Shown piece by piece: positions 53,101 to 55,953 of a stretch of 64,000 nt of DNA. The DNA comes from Branchinecta lynchi (lineage: Eukaryota > Arthropoda > Branchiopoda > Anostraca > Branchinectidae). The DNA is taken from assembly GCA_023053575.1 (NCBI GenBank), contig JAKZAP010000018.1, positions 13,916,202-13,980,201 of the forward strand. The letters are read 5' to 3'. Numbering within the stretch: the first letter of the stretch is position 1; each line of letters opens with the position of its first letter. Both the position numbers and the translations under genes were made by a program. The notes beneath the pieces were generated by a model. That model was not told the DNA's origin and made no database searches. It saw only the letters and a program-made list of their open reading frames with translations.

Positions 53101-55935
53101 TCTTGATGACAGGTCTTTTCGGAAAAAGCGATTTGCGTCTTTTAAATCAGCTGCTGACATCTTCCTTTCTTTCTTCAGCTTTCTTCCGTTTGCTTGATCG
53201 TCCGGATCCACCAATCAACATGTTTTCAATTCTGTTAGCCTGTCCGGGAACCAATCGATTTAAGCTGGGGATCCCTTCTGTAGGTCTCTCCGCCACTGGA
53301 CAGATTGTTTTTCTACCACACTCTGTGCTGTTCTCGGACCAAGCCAACAAACATGAAGAAATTTTCCAATTTGTTGTCTCACAACCGAAAATAACCCGGA
53401 ACGGCTGATGTTATAAAAACAAGACCAAAGGTTTCGTTGAGATCACAAAAATTGAATATTTATTGTACTTCTCGACCACACAATCGGATCTGGTAGATTT
53501 CCCGTCTTCGCGAGACCCCTTTACCGTTTTGCTATTTATCCATAAAACAACTAATCAGAGGAGAAACATACATGGATTCAGAATGATGTTTCCCGATGAA
53601 AAATTTGTAGCCTGCGTAGTAGTATGGTAGTAGTACGAAAACGTTGCATGTTCTCGGACCAAGCGAACAAACATGAAGAGATTTTCCAATTTGTTGTCTC
53701 ACAACCGAAAATAACTCGGAACGGATGATGTTACAAAAACAAGACCAAGAGTTTCGTTGAGATCCCAAAAATTGAATATTTACTGTACTTCTTGACCACA
53801 CAATCGAATCTTGTAGATTTCCCGTCTTCGCCAAACCCCTTTACCGTTTTGCTATTTATCCATAATCAACCGCTTGACTTTGCACAAGAAAATGGTTAAA
53901 CTTAGTTCTCGAGGAAAGTAACAGTATTTTTGAGAACGATATCTCTGAGACATTTCTTCTTGAAAAGATAATTTTTAGTAAGACGTGTGCTTTAAACACA
54001 AGGAGTTTGTAGTTTCTCGACTCTAGCTTATGAACGGAAATCAGGAACTTGAGACCGACGACGAACTTTCTTCACTGAGGTGAATCCAAAGACAACAACT
54101 AAAGACCTGCAACATACCGCCGTCTTATAAAACTTAATGCCCATGTTTGATTATGCGCTTCGTCAAAAAGCAGCAACTTCTCCTTAAAGGACCCCTCGCA
54201 GTATTTACTTACAGTATTTTAAAATATTTGAATACTTTAAAACTAGGCTGTGTTTTCAACAAATAACCCACGTTTTTGGCTGTTTTAAGCCTTTTCCGGG
54301 ACCCGTTGACTTATTCGCGGACACAGGGAAACAATTTACATAAACGGTTGTTTTCTTGCAGACAACCGTCGACAGCCTGATACACATCGAAGGCAGCAAA
54401 ACACGGCAAGTGAGAAAATCAGCGTGGTTTTGCTGGAGAGGTCAGAATGTGCCGTACGAAACTGGGGTCTCCGGGTTTAGAAATATATGGAGTGATTCTG
54501 GAAGTAGTTGCGTTAGTATTATAGGTAAGACAGGTCCTTTAAAAAGCAAAATTTTAATGGCGTCGTCGTAGTGATGGTGGGTGGGCTTAAACACCTTAAA
54601 AATGCAGATCGCAGTAGACAGTACCGTCTGGCCGGAGGTTTAGAAGCTAATAATAATCCTTGTCTTGGAGGGGGGGGGGGGGCAAACAAACCTTAAAAGT
54701 GCACAGATCGTGGTACACGGTCTCGTCTGCCTGGAGGTCTAGAAGCTGGTAGTAATCCTTCTCTTCGGATTCGGTGACATCCATCGGCTCGATTACCGAG
54801 TAATGATCTTCACTGGGAGGAAGAAAAAACATGCGTAAGGCAACAAAAACATAAAAAATGGATAACATGCACTAAAAAGTCAGGAGGTAATTAATCTCAA
54901 ACATCCTCAATTTACATGTCATTCATCACAGGATTTCAGCATTTTTAAAGCGATGCAACGTTTGAGCTATCATTCCTCCAAATTTTCTTTAGATGTCTCA
55001 ACTGAAATTGCTGGTTAGTCACTGATGATTCGTAATACGCATGAAAGCAATTCAAGAATCCCGGCGTCAACGAACCTAATCCTCTAGTGAGGGAAGGGTT
55101 AAACTTTTGCGAGATCAACCTGAAGGAAGCGAACGTATGTGTAGTTTCTCAGTGTTTATGATACTTATCGTAGTAGGACATGTTATCCTGAAATACAGAC
55201 AAGAGTTGGTTTTAAACGAATTCTCTAATATGGTGGGAAATGTAGAAGATACCATTATCAATCGACAATAACGACCACTGTTTAAATCGCAATTAAAATC
55301 GCAGCTTTCCAAAAAAGATACAGGCATGAACGACTACTCAAAATTTCTTAGAATTATTTAGAGGCGAAAGCCTTTTCTCTTGCTTTGTATTATTATTATG
55401 AACTTCAGAAGGCGCTTTAGAAAATTTATTGTCAACAATCATCCAGTGGTTATAAGCGACAATGTTTGTTTTTATTTACGAATTTGTCCCAGCATCCCCC
55501 TATGAAAGCGCTAAGCCCCTTAAACTGCGACAGGTGTCCATCTGACGGAATTTCGTCACGTGATTGTAAGAAAGGCGTACACGACACTTCTGGAACGATA
55601 GCACAGAGATGGCAGCTATGAAGTTTTAATGTCAGGAGATCGGAATGGGGCTAAAGCAGCAAAAAAACTAAACAAGATGCAAAAAAAACAGGGTGCAAAA
55701 CAATCAGACGCTAGACTTTGACTCATGCCTAACAATCTCTACCTCTTGGGGGACCCGAAAGGTGACGTAGCAAAGTTTTTCGTAGATTTCACCATCTTCT
55801 TCCTCCCAATTAGCGCTATATTCGTTCTGGATGAGTGAAAGGTTTTCGACCGAAGTCCCGAATGTCCCCTCTCCATTTAATCCAGATCTTTTCAATCCAT
55901 ATTTGAGGGTGGATGAGGGAGAACTATCGGCAGAC
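7941..55935 (-). CDS. VAV: Vav-family Rho/Rac guanine-nucleotide exchange factor, spliced, partial (16 exons, CH domain and C-terminus missing)
   Basis: Vav proteins activate Rac/Rho GTPases downstream of tyrosine kinases at the plasma membrane; the DH-PH-C1 unit is the catalytic core and SH2/SH3 recruit it to phosphorylated receptors and adaptors. I joined 16 exons by homology and splice phase: 55743-55935, 55165-55187, 54692-54812, 52343-52516, 42664-42867, 39862-39981, 38186-38302, 32969-33087, 27440-27488, 22362-22570, 18562-18682, 17618-17776, 15551-15648, 13299-13436, 9485-9646, 7941-8115. They sum to 2182 bases and read open throughout. Order is acidic region, DH, PH, C1, linker, SH2, SH3. 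The linker exon is too short for the SH3 that vertebrate Vavs carry between C1 and SH2, as I recall for Drosophila Vav. No CH domain was found up to 64000, and the final SH3 strand with the stop codon was not located. Everything between exons is repeat-rich intron. Confidence 0.93.
8644..9060 (+). mobile_element. LINE C-terminal relic
   Basis: Frame [18 protein letters not shown] then [13 protein letters not shown] is the widespread LINE stretch after reverse transcriptase (RANxLxRKF…VKxxLFxxYCxxxY). A frameshifted continuation gives [20 protein letters not shown]. It ends in a T-rich tail with atttatt repeats near 9060. It lies in the Vav intron between the SH3 and second SH2 exons. Confidence 0.65.
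9485..9646 (-). CDS. VAV: Vav exon: SH2 domain second half
   Basis: 162 nt, phase 2 to 2, acceptor gttttacttag, donor GG|gtaagt. Encodes [31 protein letters not shown] and [10 protein letters not shown], matching the SH2 core (vertebrate VKHIKI…FRSLxELVEFYxxNSLKE). The insertion [11 protein letters not shown] makes the central loop longer than in vertebrate Vavs. Confidence 0.96.
9700..10990. other. Vav intron sequence, no gene recognised
   Basis: AT-rich intron between the two SH2 exons. Contains short inverted motifs such as aaaaatcgtgaaa and aaaacgtgaaatag, with gctgcaaaaattac occurring twice (near 9972 and 10050), but nothing coding. Confidence 0.5.
11025..11180 (+). repeat. tRNA-derived SINE fragment
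   Basis: Partial tRNA-like sequence: ggtaagagcgccgg resembles the D-arm/A box, and ggttcaagtcccact a B box (GGTTCAANCCC). Preceded by ttgattgactgattg. No complete cloverleaf, so not a tRNA gene. Confidence 0.5.
11690..12210. repeat. Dispersed repeat family B
   Basis: Shares blocks such as gggttttcaag/cgggtcttcaagcc, cccttttcggtt and agtgatgggtaactaga with 20390-20520, 36095-36280 and 40530-40710. In the last two it sits directly against a family A copy. Both orientations occur. No coding capacity. Confidence 0.55.
12593..12902. mobile_element. Foldback element, family G
   Basis: About 310 bp bounded by cccgatgaaaaattt and its complement aaatttttcatcggg, with an interior of TAC/GTA-rich repeats (actactac, agtagtac). 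The right arm (about 60 bp) recurs almost perfectly as a lone arm at 53587-53651. Confidence 0.65.
13262..13277. repeat. G16 homopolymer at Vav 5' splice site
   Basis: Run of 16 G on the plus strand; in the Vav transcript it is C16 starting at intron position +22 after the first SH2 exon. Confidence 0.95.
13299..13436 (-). CDS. VAV: Vav exon: SH2 domain first half
   Basis: 138 nt, phase 2 to 2, acceptor atttttgcag, donor CAA|gtaaga. Encodes [27 protein letters not shown] and YALSL. The FLVR signature is FLLR with the phosphotyrosine-binding Arg kept. A decayed tandem copy of the 5' half of this exon lies just upstream (13541-13690). The intron begins with a C16 tract from position +22. Confidence 0.96.
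13541..13690 (-). pseudogene. Decayed tandem copy of the first Vav SH2 exon (5' half plus acceptor)
   Basis: About 150 bp repeating 13367-13520 with roughly 90 percent identity by eye. Read on the minus strand it keeps the acceptor gcag (13607-13610) and 13 codons of the SH2 start ([13 protein letters not shown]), then a one-base loss in the T run brings in TAA. The first exon base is A instead of G, so splicing here from the preceding exon, which ends in TG, would make TGA at the junction. Confidence 0.85.
13700..13980 (+). mobile_element. LINE tail relic with zinc-knuckle-like motif
   Basis: Frame [20 protein letters not shown] then DDIGHFF and a stop. CPxC…H resembles the CxxC-x(7-8)-H-x(4)-C finger that ends the ORF of some non-LTR retrotransposons. 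The continuation gives [16 protein letters not shown]. Weak; recognised mainly by pattern and by a similar stretch at 44240-44650. Confidence 0.4.
14429..14756. mobile_element. Foldback element, family K
   Basis: About 328 bp. Left arm ataatatagatggcgcttta and onward is the complement of the right arm ending ctatattat, and the arms continue inwards (gactcccttgtcggagccac… / gtggctccgacaagggagtc). Only the central part around 14560-14620 is unpaired. Confidence 0.8.
14760..15400 (+). repeat. tRNA-derived SINE with 5' head (copy 1)
   Basis: Head ccgtgacatggggatgtgaa through cgaactctgttcaca (about 115 bp), then a tRNA-like part at 14877-14945 with A box tagctcagtgg, anticodon loop cttgtaa (Thr TGT-like) and a damaged B box, then a body that is also found at 20690-21200. 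Copies with the same head: 60536-60760 and, on the minus strand, 57540-57720. Confidence 0.65.
15504..15521. repeat. G18 homopolymer at Vav 5' splice site
   Basis: Eighteen G on the plus strand, C18 in the Vav transcript, starting at intron position +30 after the linker exon. Confidence 0.95.
15551..15648 (-). CDS. VAV: Vav exon: C1-SH2 linker
   Basis: 32 codons plus two bases, phase 0 to 2. Donor CCATG|gtatgt fits well and the split Trp codon completes the SH2 opening W-YAGEM of the next exon. Encodes MAPDPPHL, five Asn, then [17 protein letters not shown]. An in-frame stop a few codons upstream forces the acceptor cgacag|ATG, which has a poor pyrimidine tract, so the 5' border is less certain. 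The segment replaces the N-terminal SH3 of vertebrate Vav. A run of 18 C lies 29 bases after the donor. Confidence 0.8.
15793..15820. repeat. Trinucleotide (CTA)n microsatellite
   Basis: About nine uninterrupted ctacta-type repeats inside a Vav intron. Confidence 0.9.
16141..16586. mobile_element. hAT-like MITE with 8-bp target duplication
   Basis: 446 bp with terminal inverted repeats cagagatgggcgaatccga / gattcgcccatctctg, flanked by a perfect direct repeat actcatac (16133-16140 and 16587-16594). Eight-base duplications and a CAGxGxTGGGC-type end are typical of hAT transposons. Subterminal parts are filled with gaatcc/ggattc repeats in both orientations. No transposase. Confidence 0.9.
16860..17600. 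repeat. Foldback repeat family L (copy 1)
   Basis: Ends carry gagcaaaataacacta…agtagcgccaagac and its complement gtcttggcgctac…agtgttattttgctct; the interior contains gcttcgcaaacgggcc and gatctgcgcacatcgagg blocks. Further copies at 18220-18480, 50563-50930 and 58540-59040. This copy runs up to about 20 bp from the C1 exon at 17618, whose donor (17613-17617) lies just beside it. Confidence 0.7.
17618..17776 (-). CDS. VAV: Vav exon: second half of C1 zinc finger and proline-rich tail
   Basis: 53 codons, phase 0 to 0, acceptor cttcttttcag, donor ACG|gtaagc. Completes C1 as CX13-CSKC-X4-H-X2-C-X6-C; the six-residue last gap also occurs in vertebrate Vav. All zinc ligands are present across the two exons. 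RPPELPPRP just after the finger could bind an SH3 domain. The Ser/Pro-rich end leads to the short linker exon. Confidence 0.95.
18220..18480. repeat. Foldback repeat family L (copy 2, short)
   Basis: agagcaaaataactgtagagagtaacgcgaagacc at the left and tttttcaaagtttttttgctctgat at the right mark a degraded short copy between the two C1 exons. Confidence 0.55.
18533..18554. repeat. G22 homopolymer directly at Vav 5' splice site
   Basis: Twenty-two G on the plus strand. In the Vav transcript it is C22 starting at intron position +8 after the first C1 exon, the longest and closest of the four such tracts. Confidence 0.95.
18562..18682 (-). CDS. VAV: Vav exon: PH-C1 linker and first half of C1 zinc finger
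   Basis: One base plus 40 codons, acceptor ctttttttag, donor CAG|gtaatc. Supplies the first part of an atypical (non-diacylglycerol-type in Vav) C1 domain: His of DHVFEM, 12 residues, then CLQC, as in HX12CX2C. The donor is followed after seven bases by a run of 22 C in the transcript (18533-18554 as G on the plus strand). Confidence 0.95.
18790..19285 (-). repeat. Family A copy, inverted and degraded
   Basis: Contains reversed family A landmarks: ttccgggcgagctacttgtt (unit), gagttatcgcgctgacagac, gacaacttctgcgaagtcat, and the end acgttttgggaactcaaaa. One or two unit remnants only. Confidence 0.6.
19500..20690. other. Vav intron, no gene recognised
   Basis: AT-rich intron between the PH and C1 exons. 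A degraded family B block lies at 20390-20520; otherwise no repeat or coding segment was identified. Confidence 0.5.
20690..21200 (+). repeat. SINE body without tRNA head
   Basis: Matches 14970-15400 (gagtcgagtatttccccgta…, ctatatcgctgtgaaaccac, tccgctcagttttatcgggg) but lacks the tRNA-like part. It is interrupted near 21100 by a ttgattgattgatta tail. Confidence 0.55.
21811..22338. mobile_element. MITE family F with internal 190-bp tandem duplication
   Basis: Two copies of a 190-bp unit (21811-22000, 22001-22190) differ at about three positions, so the duplication is young. The element closes with ggtggaacacgctc at 22338, 23 bp from the Vav PH exon donor at 22361. Confidence 0.75.
22362..22570 (-). 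CDS. VAV: Vav exon: PH domain second half
   Basis: 69 codons plus two bases, phase 0 to 2, acceptor attctttctag, donor CT|gtgagt. Encodes [34 protein letters not shown] and [20 protein letters not shown], the last PH strands and C-terminal helix with its invariant Trp. The next exon opens with G, completing Leu. A MITE copy ends about 23 bp from the donor. Confidence 0.94.
22909..23253. mobile_element. Foldback MITE, family C (copy 2)
   Basis: Left actgtcagaagtttctttac, right ccactgctgacaaag. Arms pair around a centre near 23070-23100 (gccgaaaaagcatctgctga / cagaagatgatttttcgcgg). About 345 bp. Confidence 0.7.
23260..24985. other. Vav intron, no gene recognised
   Basis: Intron between two PH exons. 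A 137-codon frame at 23991-24404 resembles nothing I know and has no acceptor/donor pair in phase with Vav. No repeat with another copy in the window was noticed. Confidence 0.5.
24991..25326. mobile_element. Foldback MITE, family C (copy 3)
   Basis: Best-preserved full-length copy: left caccgtcagaagttactcaa, right ctatctgttctgacagtg, 336 bp, with arms pairing through most of their length. Confidence 0.75.
25728..26216. mobile_element. Putative MITE with cgaaagct ends
   Basis: Inverted ends gtgcccgaaagct and agctttcggacac enclose about 490 bp rich in ttcagcat/atgcagca repeats. No convincing target duplication was found, so the limits are tentative. Confidence 0.4.
26430..26449. repeat. G20 homopolymer
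   Basis: Twenty consecutive G on the plus strand within a Vav intron, not next to an exon. Confidence 0.95.
27440..27488 (-). CDS. VAV: Vav exon: PH domain strand (49 nt)
   Basis: A 49-nt exon, one base plus 16 codons, phase 2 to 0, acceptor cttcttttctag, donor AAA|gtaagt. Encodes [16 protein letters not shown], the PH strand given in vertebrates by YAFLLDKALLICK. It is small enough to be missed by automatic gene finders. Homology, phase and both splice sites agree. Confidence 0.93.
27575..28340. repeat. Dispersed repeat family E (copy 2)
   Basis: Second copy of the element at 815-1700: same cagcagcagcaactgtagtc head, same gtccttttgtctgc-like middle and same taccgaat-rich tail. It ends in a G17 run (28337-28353). 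Confidence 0.75.
28440..28690 (+). mobile_element. Possible LINE reverse-transcriptase relic
   Basis: Frame [20 protein letters not shown] contains a YADD motif in a LINE-like setting. The surrounding frame is short and broken, so the call is tentative. Confidence 0.35.
28720..28980 (-). repeat. Dispersed repeat with conserved ggtacaaaa end
   Basis: Read on the minus strand it shares ttgaagatttg/cttcaag…, gtcaacaactctttcacaaa and tagcgctttttgg… with 52690-52790 and 63060-63180. No intact frame. Confidence 0.5.
29631..30676 (+). mobile_element. Family A transposon (copy A2)
   Basis: Starts tttttgggatcccaaaacgt, ends tttttgggatcccatcgaca plus ctttggtcttgttct. Carries about five to six 126-140-bp units, beginning near 29870, 30002, 30142, 30268 and 30405, more divergent from each other than those of copy A1. 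Confidence 0.75.
31340..31940. repeat. Single-unit relative of the 430-bp tandem family
   Basis: Contains the reverse-strand landmarks of the 44.7-46.4 kb units (cggatcc…, ttcaaatttcatt, cagtcgatatcggaatagca) with C runs at 31245 and 31371. Another diverged piece is at 41640-42220. Confidence 0.45.
32030..32197. mobile_element. Foldback MITE, family C (partial copy 4)
   Basis: Inner gccgaaaaacaaccgaaaaa arm plus the right end ctgttgaaactgcgcatcct; the left arm end is missing. Confidence 0.6.
32415..32740. mobile_element. Foldback element, family D (copy 1)
   Basis: Arms ccttggcaagggtcctcgtc / gacgaggacccttgtcagga and gttggggaaacggaagaaac / gtttcttccgtttccccaac pair around 32550. Same family as the long palindrome at 61662-61969 and the half copy at 61060-61180. 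Confidence 0.8.
32969..33087 (-). CDS. VAV: Vav exon: DH-PH junction and first PH strands
   Basis: 39 codons plus two bases, phase 0 to 2, acceptor gtcttttctag, donor AAG|gttagt. Encodes [20 protein letters not shown] and [19 protein letters not shown], aligning with vertebrate SLAHYGRPKIDGELKITS, the first PH beta strand. The split Arg codon continues in the 49-nt exon at 27440. Confidence 0.93.
33240..33310 (+). repeat. 36-bp tandem pair
   Basis: ctcgctgctattgccagaaa and ctcgctgctattaccagcga are adjacent imperfect copies, in the Vav intron just upstream of the exon at 32969-33087. Confidence 0.6.
33500..33575 (+). repeat. Short tandem repeat, about 31 bp unit
   Basis: Three copies of gactcggtctcgagccatct-like units, the last diverging to tctcgtgagc. 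Confidence 0.75.
34245..34510. mobile_element. MITE family F (copy 3)
   Basis: Begins gagcgtgttccaacc, ends gaggtggaacacactc. Inner blocks gttactattagttattg and ccacgctcccgaacatgg match the family. Confidence 0.7.
36051..36636. repeat. 586-bp segment duplicated at 40483-41066
   Basis: Nearly identical to 40483-41066, with about eight substitutions and a small poly-T length difference by eye. It consists of a family B piece and the first part of a family A copy. Confidence 0.9.
36284..37183 (+). mobile_element. Family A transposon (copy A3) inside the hAT-like element
   Basis: Starts tttttgggttcccaaaacgt; about five 132-137-bp units (near 36525, 36660, 36796, 36928, 37066) and a degraded right end (gcgggatgccatcgta). 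Confidence 0.75.
38186..38302 (-). CDS. VAV: Vav exon: end of DH domain
   Basis: 39 codons, phase 0 to 0, acceptor ctatag, donor CAG|gttagt. Encodes [20 protein letters not shown] followed by [19 protein letters not shown], matching vertebrate ALDAMRDLAQ/VNEVKRDNETLRQI. This is the last DH helix and the linker into PH. The acceptor has a weak pyrimidine tract. Confidence 0.95.
38740..39320 (-). mobile_element. LINE C-terminal relic
   Basis: Minus-strand frame [20 protein letters not shown] then [20 protein letters not shown] is the classic LINE stretch after the reverse transcriptase (LExVQRRATRII…LxxLxLPSLExRRxxxxL). Upstream, in another frame, [16 protein letters not shown] is a frameshifted [15 protein letters not shown]. 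Lies in the Vav intron between two DH exons. Confidence 0.75.
39350..39828. mobile_element. MITE-like element, family I
   Basis: Ends agggggttttcgcgag and agctcgcgaaaaccct are inverted repeats; the interior repeats ggaatcactttcc/ggaaagcgattcc. A fragment of the right end recurs at 60755-60810. It ends about 34 bp from the Vav DH exon at 39862. Confidence 0.65.
39862..39981 (-). CDS. VAV: Vav exon: DH conserved region 3
   Basis: 40 codons, phase 0 to 0, acceptor tccttttag, donor CCG|gtaagg. Contains [20 protein letters not shown], the most conserved DH stretch (CR3, LxDLLxxPxQRxxKYxLLL) and near-identical to vertebrate Vav. This long helix forms the GTPase-binding surface. The repeat at 39350-39828 ends about 35 bp from the donor. 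Confidence 0.97.
40173..40463 (-). mobile_element. LINE C-terminal relic
   Basis: One open frame: [55 protein letters not shown]. Matches the LINE tail K-x-x-LF-x-x-Y…NxxxRxLFxLxRxCSVS. Better kept than the others but no catalytic part. Confidence 0.7.
40483..41066. repeat. Second copy of the 586-bp segment
   Basis: See 36051-36636. Here the family A part (40714-41066) stops abruptly after gttttttttaagtaaaag and is followed by unrelated sequence. Confidence 0.9.
41277..41433. mobile_element. Tc1/mariner-type MITE
   Basis: 157 bp with inverted ends cactgtaaaaa / tttttacagtg, flanked on both sides by TA. The interior is largely palindromic (gtatttgctactgggattaa / ttaatcccagtagcaaatac). Non-coding. 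Confidence 0.8.
41800..41987. mobile_element. Short element with G-run and C-run arms, family P (copy 1)
   Basis: Ends aggcccgtatccaggaattt and cggatacggcctt form an inverted pair. Inside, several G runs and a C run could pair as a pure G:C stem. Shared core cctgctggtcggacaaaaaa with the copy at 63818-63993. The boundaries carry most of the homopolymers. Confidence 0.7.
42664..42867 (-). CDS. VAV: Vav exon: middle of DH domain
   Basis: 68 codons, phase 0 to 0, acceptor tttctttgcag, donor CAG|gtgagt. Encodes [13 protein letters not shown] through [20 protein letters not shown] to NELQ, aligning throughout with the Vav DH helices (vertebrate …FIKYKERFLVYGRYCSQ…). The intron to the previous exon, about 9.5 kb, is the longest in the gene and holds a ~430-bp tandem array, a nested foldback element and several other repeats. 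Confidence 0.95.
43265..43425. mobile_element. MITE family F (copy 4)
   Basis: gagagtgttccacccttcta at the left, with blocks gaaatagtaactattgctta, ccacgctcgggagcgtagta. About 160 bp, partially palindromic. Confidence 0.7.
44240..44650 (+). mobile_element. Possible LINE tail relic
   Basis: Frame [20 protein letters not shown] resembles a terminal zinc-knuckle and is similar in layout to 13700-13980. The following sequence has stops. Tentative. Confidence 0.35.
44705..46375. mobile_element. Element composed of ~430-bp tandem units
   Basis: Three full units and a partial fourth start at 44788, 45219, 45638 and 46077, each opening tacttccag(g/a)tg-gctaggac. Each unit contains cataactttcgaacgggtga-like, gatgaaacttggtg-like and G-run segments. 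The block is bracketed by ggcacttgccttcctgccaa at the left and gcaagtgccatatgagc at the right, which share an inverted ggcacttg. A related right end occurs at 58500-58535. Confidence 0.7.
46690..46920. repeat. Dispersed repeat, pair with 52180-52300
   Basis: ggcttaactaagacagcgtc, ccttgacaagtcagttaca, aaaattctccagaggaaact recur nearly unchanged at 52190-52300. No frame. Confidence 0.65.
47750..48380. mobile_element. Family C foldback interrupted by an inverted family A copy
   Basis: Family C left part runs 47750 to about 47994 (…agacaagacctaa) and resumes at 48313 (taacatccgaagtggtatct…) to end cttctgacagcg. Between them, 47995-48312 is family A in reverse with both ends (ggtttcaatgtgatcccaaa … acgttttgggatccca) but no 137-bp unit. 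This shows family A inserting as a discrete unit. Confidence 0.8.
48400..49385. other. Vav intron, no gene recognised
   Basis: Part of the 9.5-kb DH intron. Contains C runs at 48599-48615 but no repeat with a second copy in the window and no coding segment I could support. Confidence 0.5.
49393..49692. mobile_element. Foldback element, family J
   Basis: About 300 bp. ggggacgttttcgcgtggat at the left is the complement of atccacgcgaaaacgttccc at the right (one base indel). The interior repeats cgcgaaaatg/ccgtcgagct. GC-rich compared with its surroundings. Confidence 0.8.
50563..50930. repeat. Foldback repeat family L (copy 3)
   Basis: Left gagcaaaggaatacttggaagtagcgccaagac side and right ggtcttggcgctaccccct…attttgctct; about 370 bp. 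Interior matches 16860-17600 in reverse. Confidence 0.7.
50935..52175. other. Vav intron, no gene recognised
   Basis: AT-rich intron sequence. Two degraded near-copies of a tttatttagta…ctcgcatagtatagagg block lie at 50990 and 51210, matching 50420. Nothing coding was identified. Confidence 0.45.
52343..52516 (-). CDS. VAV: Vav exon: start of DH (RhoGEF) domain
   Basis: 58 codons, phase 0 to 0, acceptor gatattccag, donor AAG|gtaagt. Encodes the first DH helix, with [16 protein letters not shown] matching the conserved CR1 pattern (LxELxxTExxYVxxL) that contacts the GTPase switch regions. [17 protein letters not shown] aligns with the Vav segment leading into the second helix. The preceding [15 protein letters not shown] is the usual hinge after the acidic region. 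A dispersed repeat (52190-52300) ends about 40 bp from the donor. Confidence 0.93.
53330..53865. repeat. Direct duplication of ~213 bp around a lone family G arm
   Basis: ctcggaccaagccaacaaac… (53335-53548) is repeated at 53653-53865 with about a dozen differences. Between the copies, 53587-53651 is one arm of the family G foldback. The repeated segment ends in a reversed family A right end (acaagaccaaaggtttcgtt). Confidence 0.75.
54670..54682. repeat. G13 homopolymer at Vav 5' splice site
   Basis: Thirteen G on the plus strand, C13 in the Vav transcript from intron position +10 after the second acidic exon. Confidence 0.95.
54692..54812 (-). CDS. VAV: Vav exon: second acidic/tyrosine region
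   Basis: One codon-completing base plus 40 codons between acceptor ctcccag and donor AAG|gtttg. It encodes [21 protein letters not shown] and [10 protein letters not shown], a run of acidic residues around several tyrosines, as expected between CH and DH in Vav. YHDL and YYQLL are YxxL/YxxF-like sites. A 13-base G run (54670-54682, C in the transcript) starts at intron position +10. Confidence 0.85.
55165..55187 (-). CDS. VAV: Vav exon: inferred 23-nt microexon in acidic region
   Basis: The flanking exons cannot be joined directly: the upstream one ends in phase 0 and the downstream one starts with one codon-completing base, which read from phase 0 would give TGA. A 23-nt segment between them has an excellent acceptor (long pyrimidine run ending tttcag) and a donor AA|gtatca. 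It encodes DNMSYYD plus the first two bases of an Asn codon, repairing the frame and adding an acidic, two-tyrosine stretch in keeping with its neighbours. This is inferred from phase and composition only. Confidence 0.6.
55743..55935 (-). CDS. VAV: Vav exon: first acidic/tyrosine region (most upstream exon seen)
   Basis: Bounded by a pyrimidine-rich acceptor ending ctcag and a donor GAG|gtagag. It begins with one base completing a split codon and carries 64 codons, ending in phase 0. The acidic stretch [18 protein letters not shown] resembles the vertebrate Vav autoinhibitory segment around Tyr174 (…GDEIYEDL…), which in the family covers the DH active site until a Src-family kinase phosphorylates it. 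The Ser-rich first 40 residues have no counterpart I recognise. An exon ending in phase 2, presumably from the CH domain, must lie upstream. Confidence 0.82.
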
Positions 55936-55953
55936 CTGAGGAGAAACTGAGTA

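Noticed and set aside
53103..53408. 101-codon plus-strand open frame.
   Set aside because: Its second half overlaps a direct duplication containing a transposon end; no protein family recognised.
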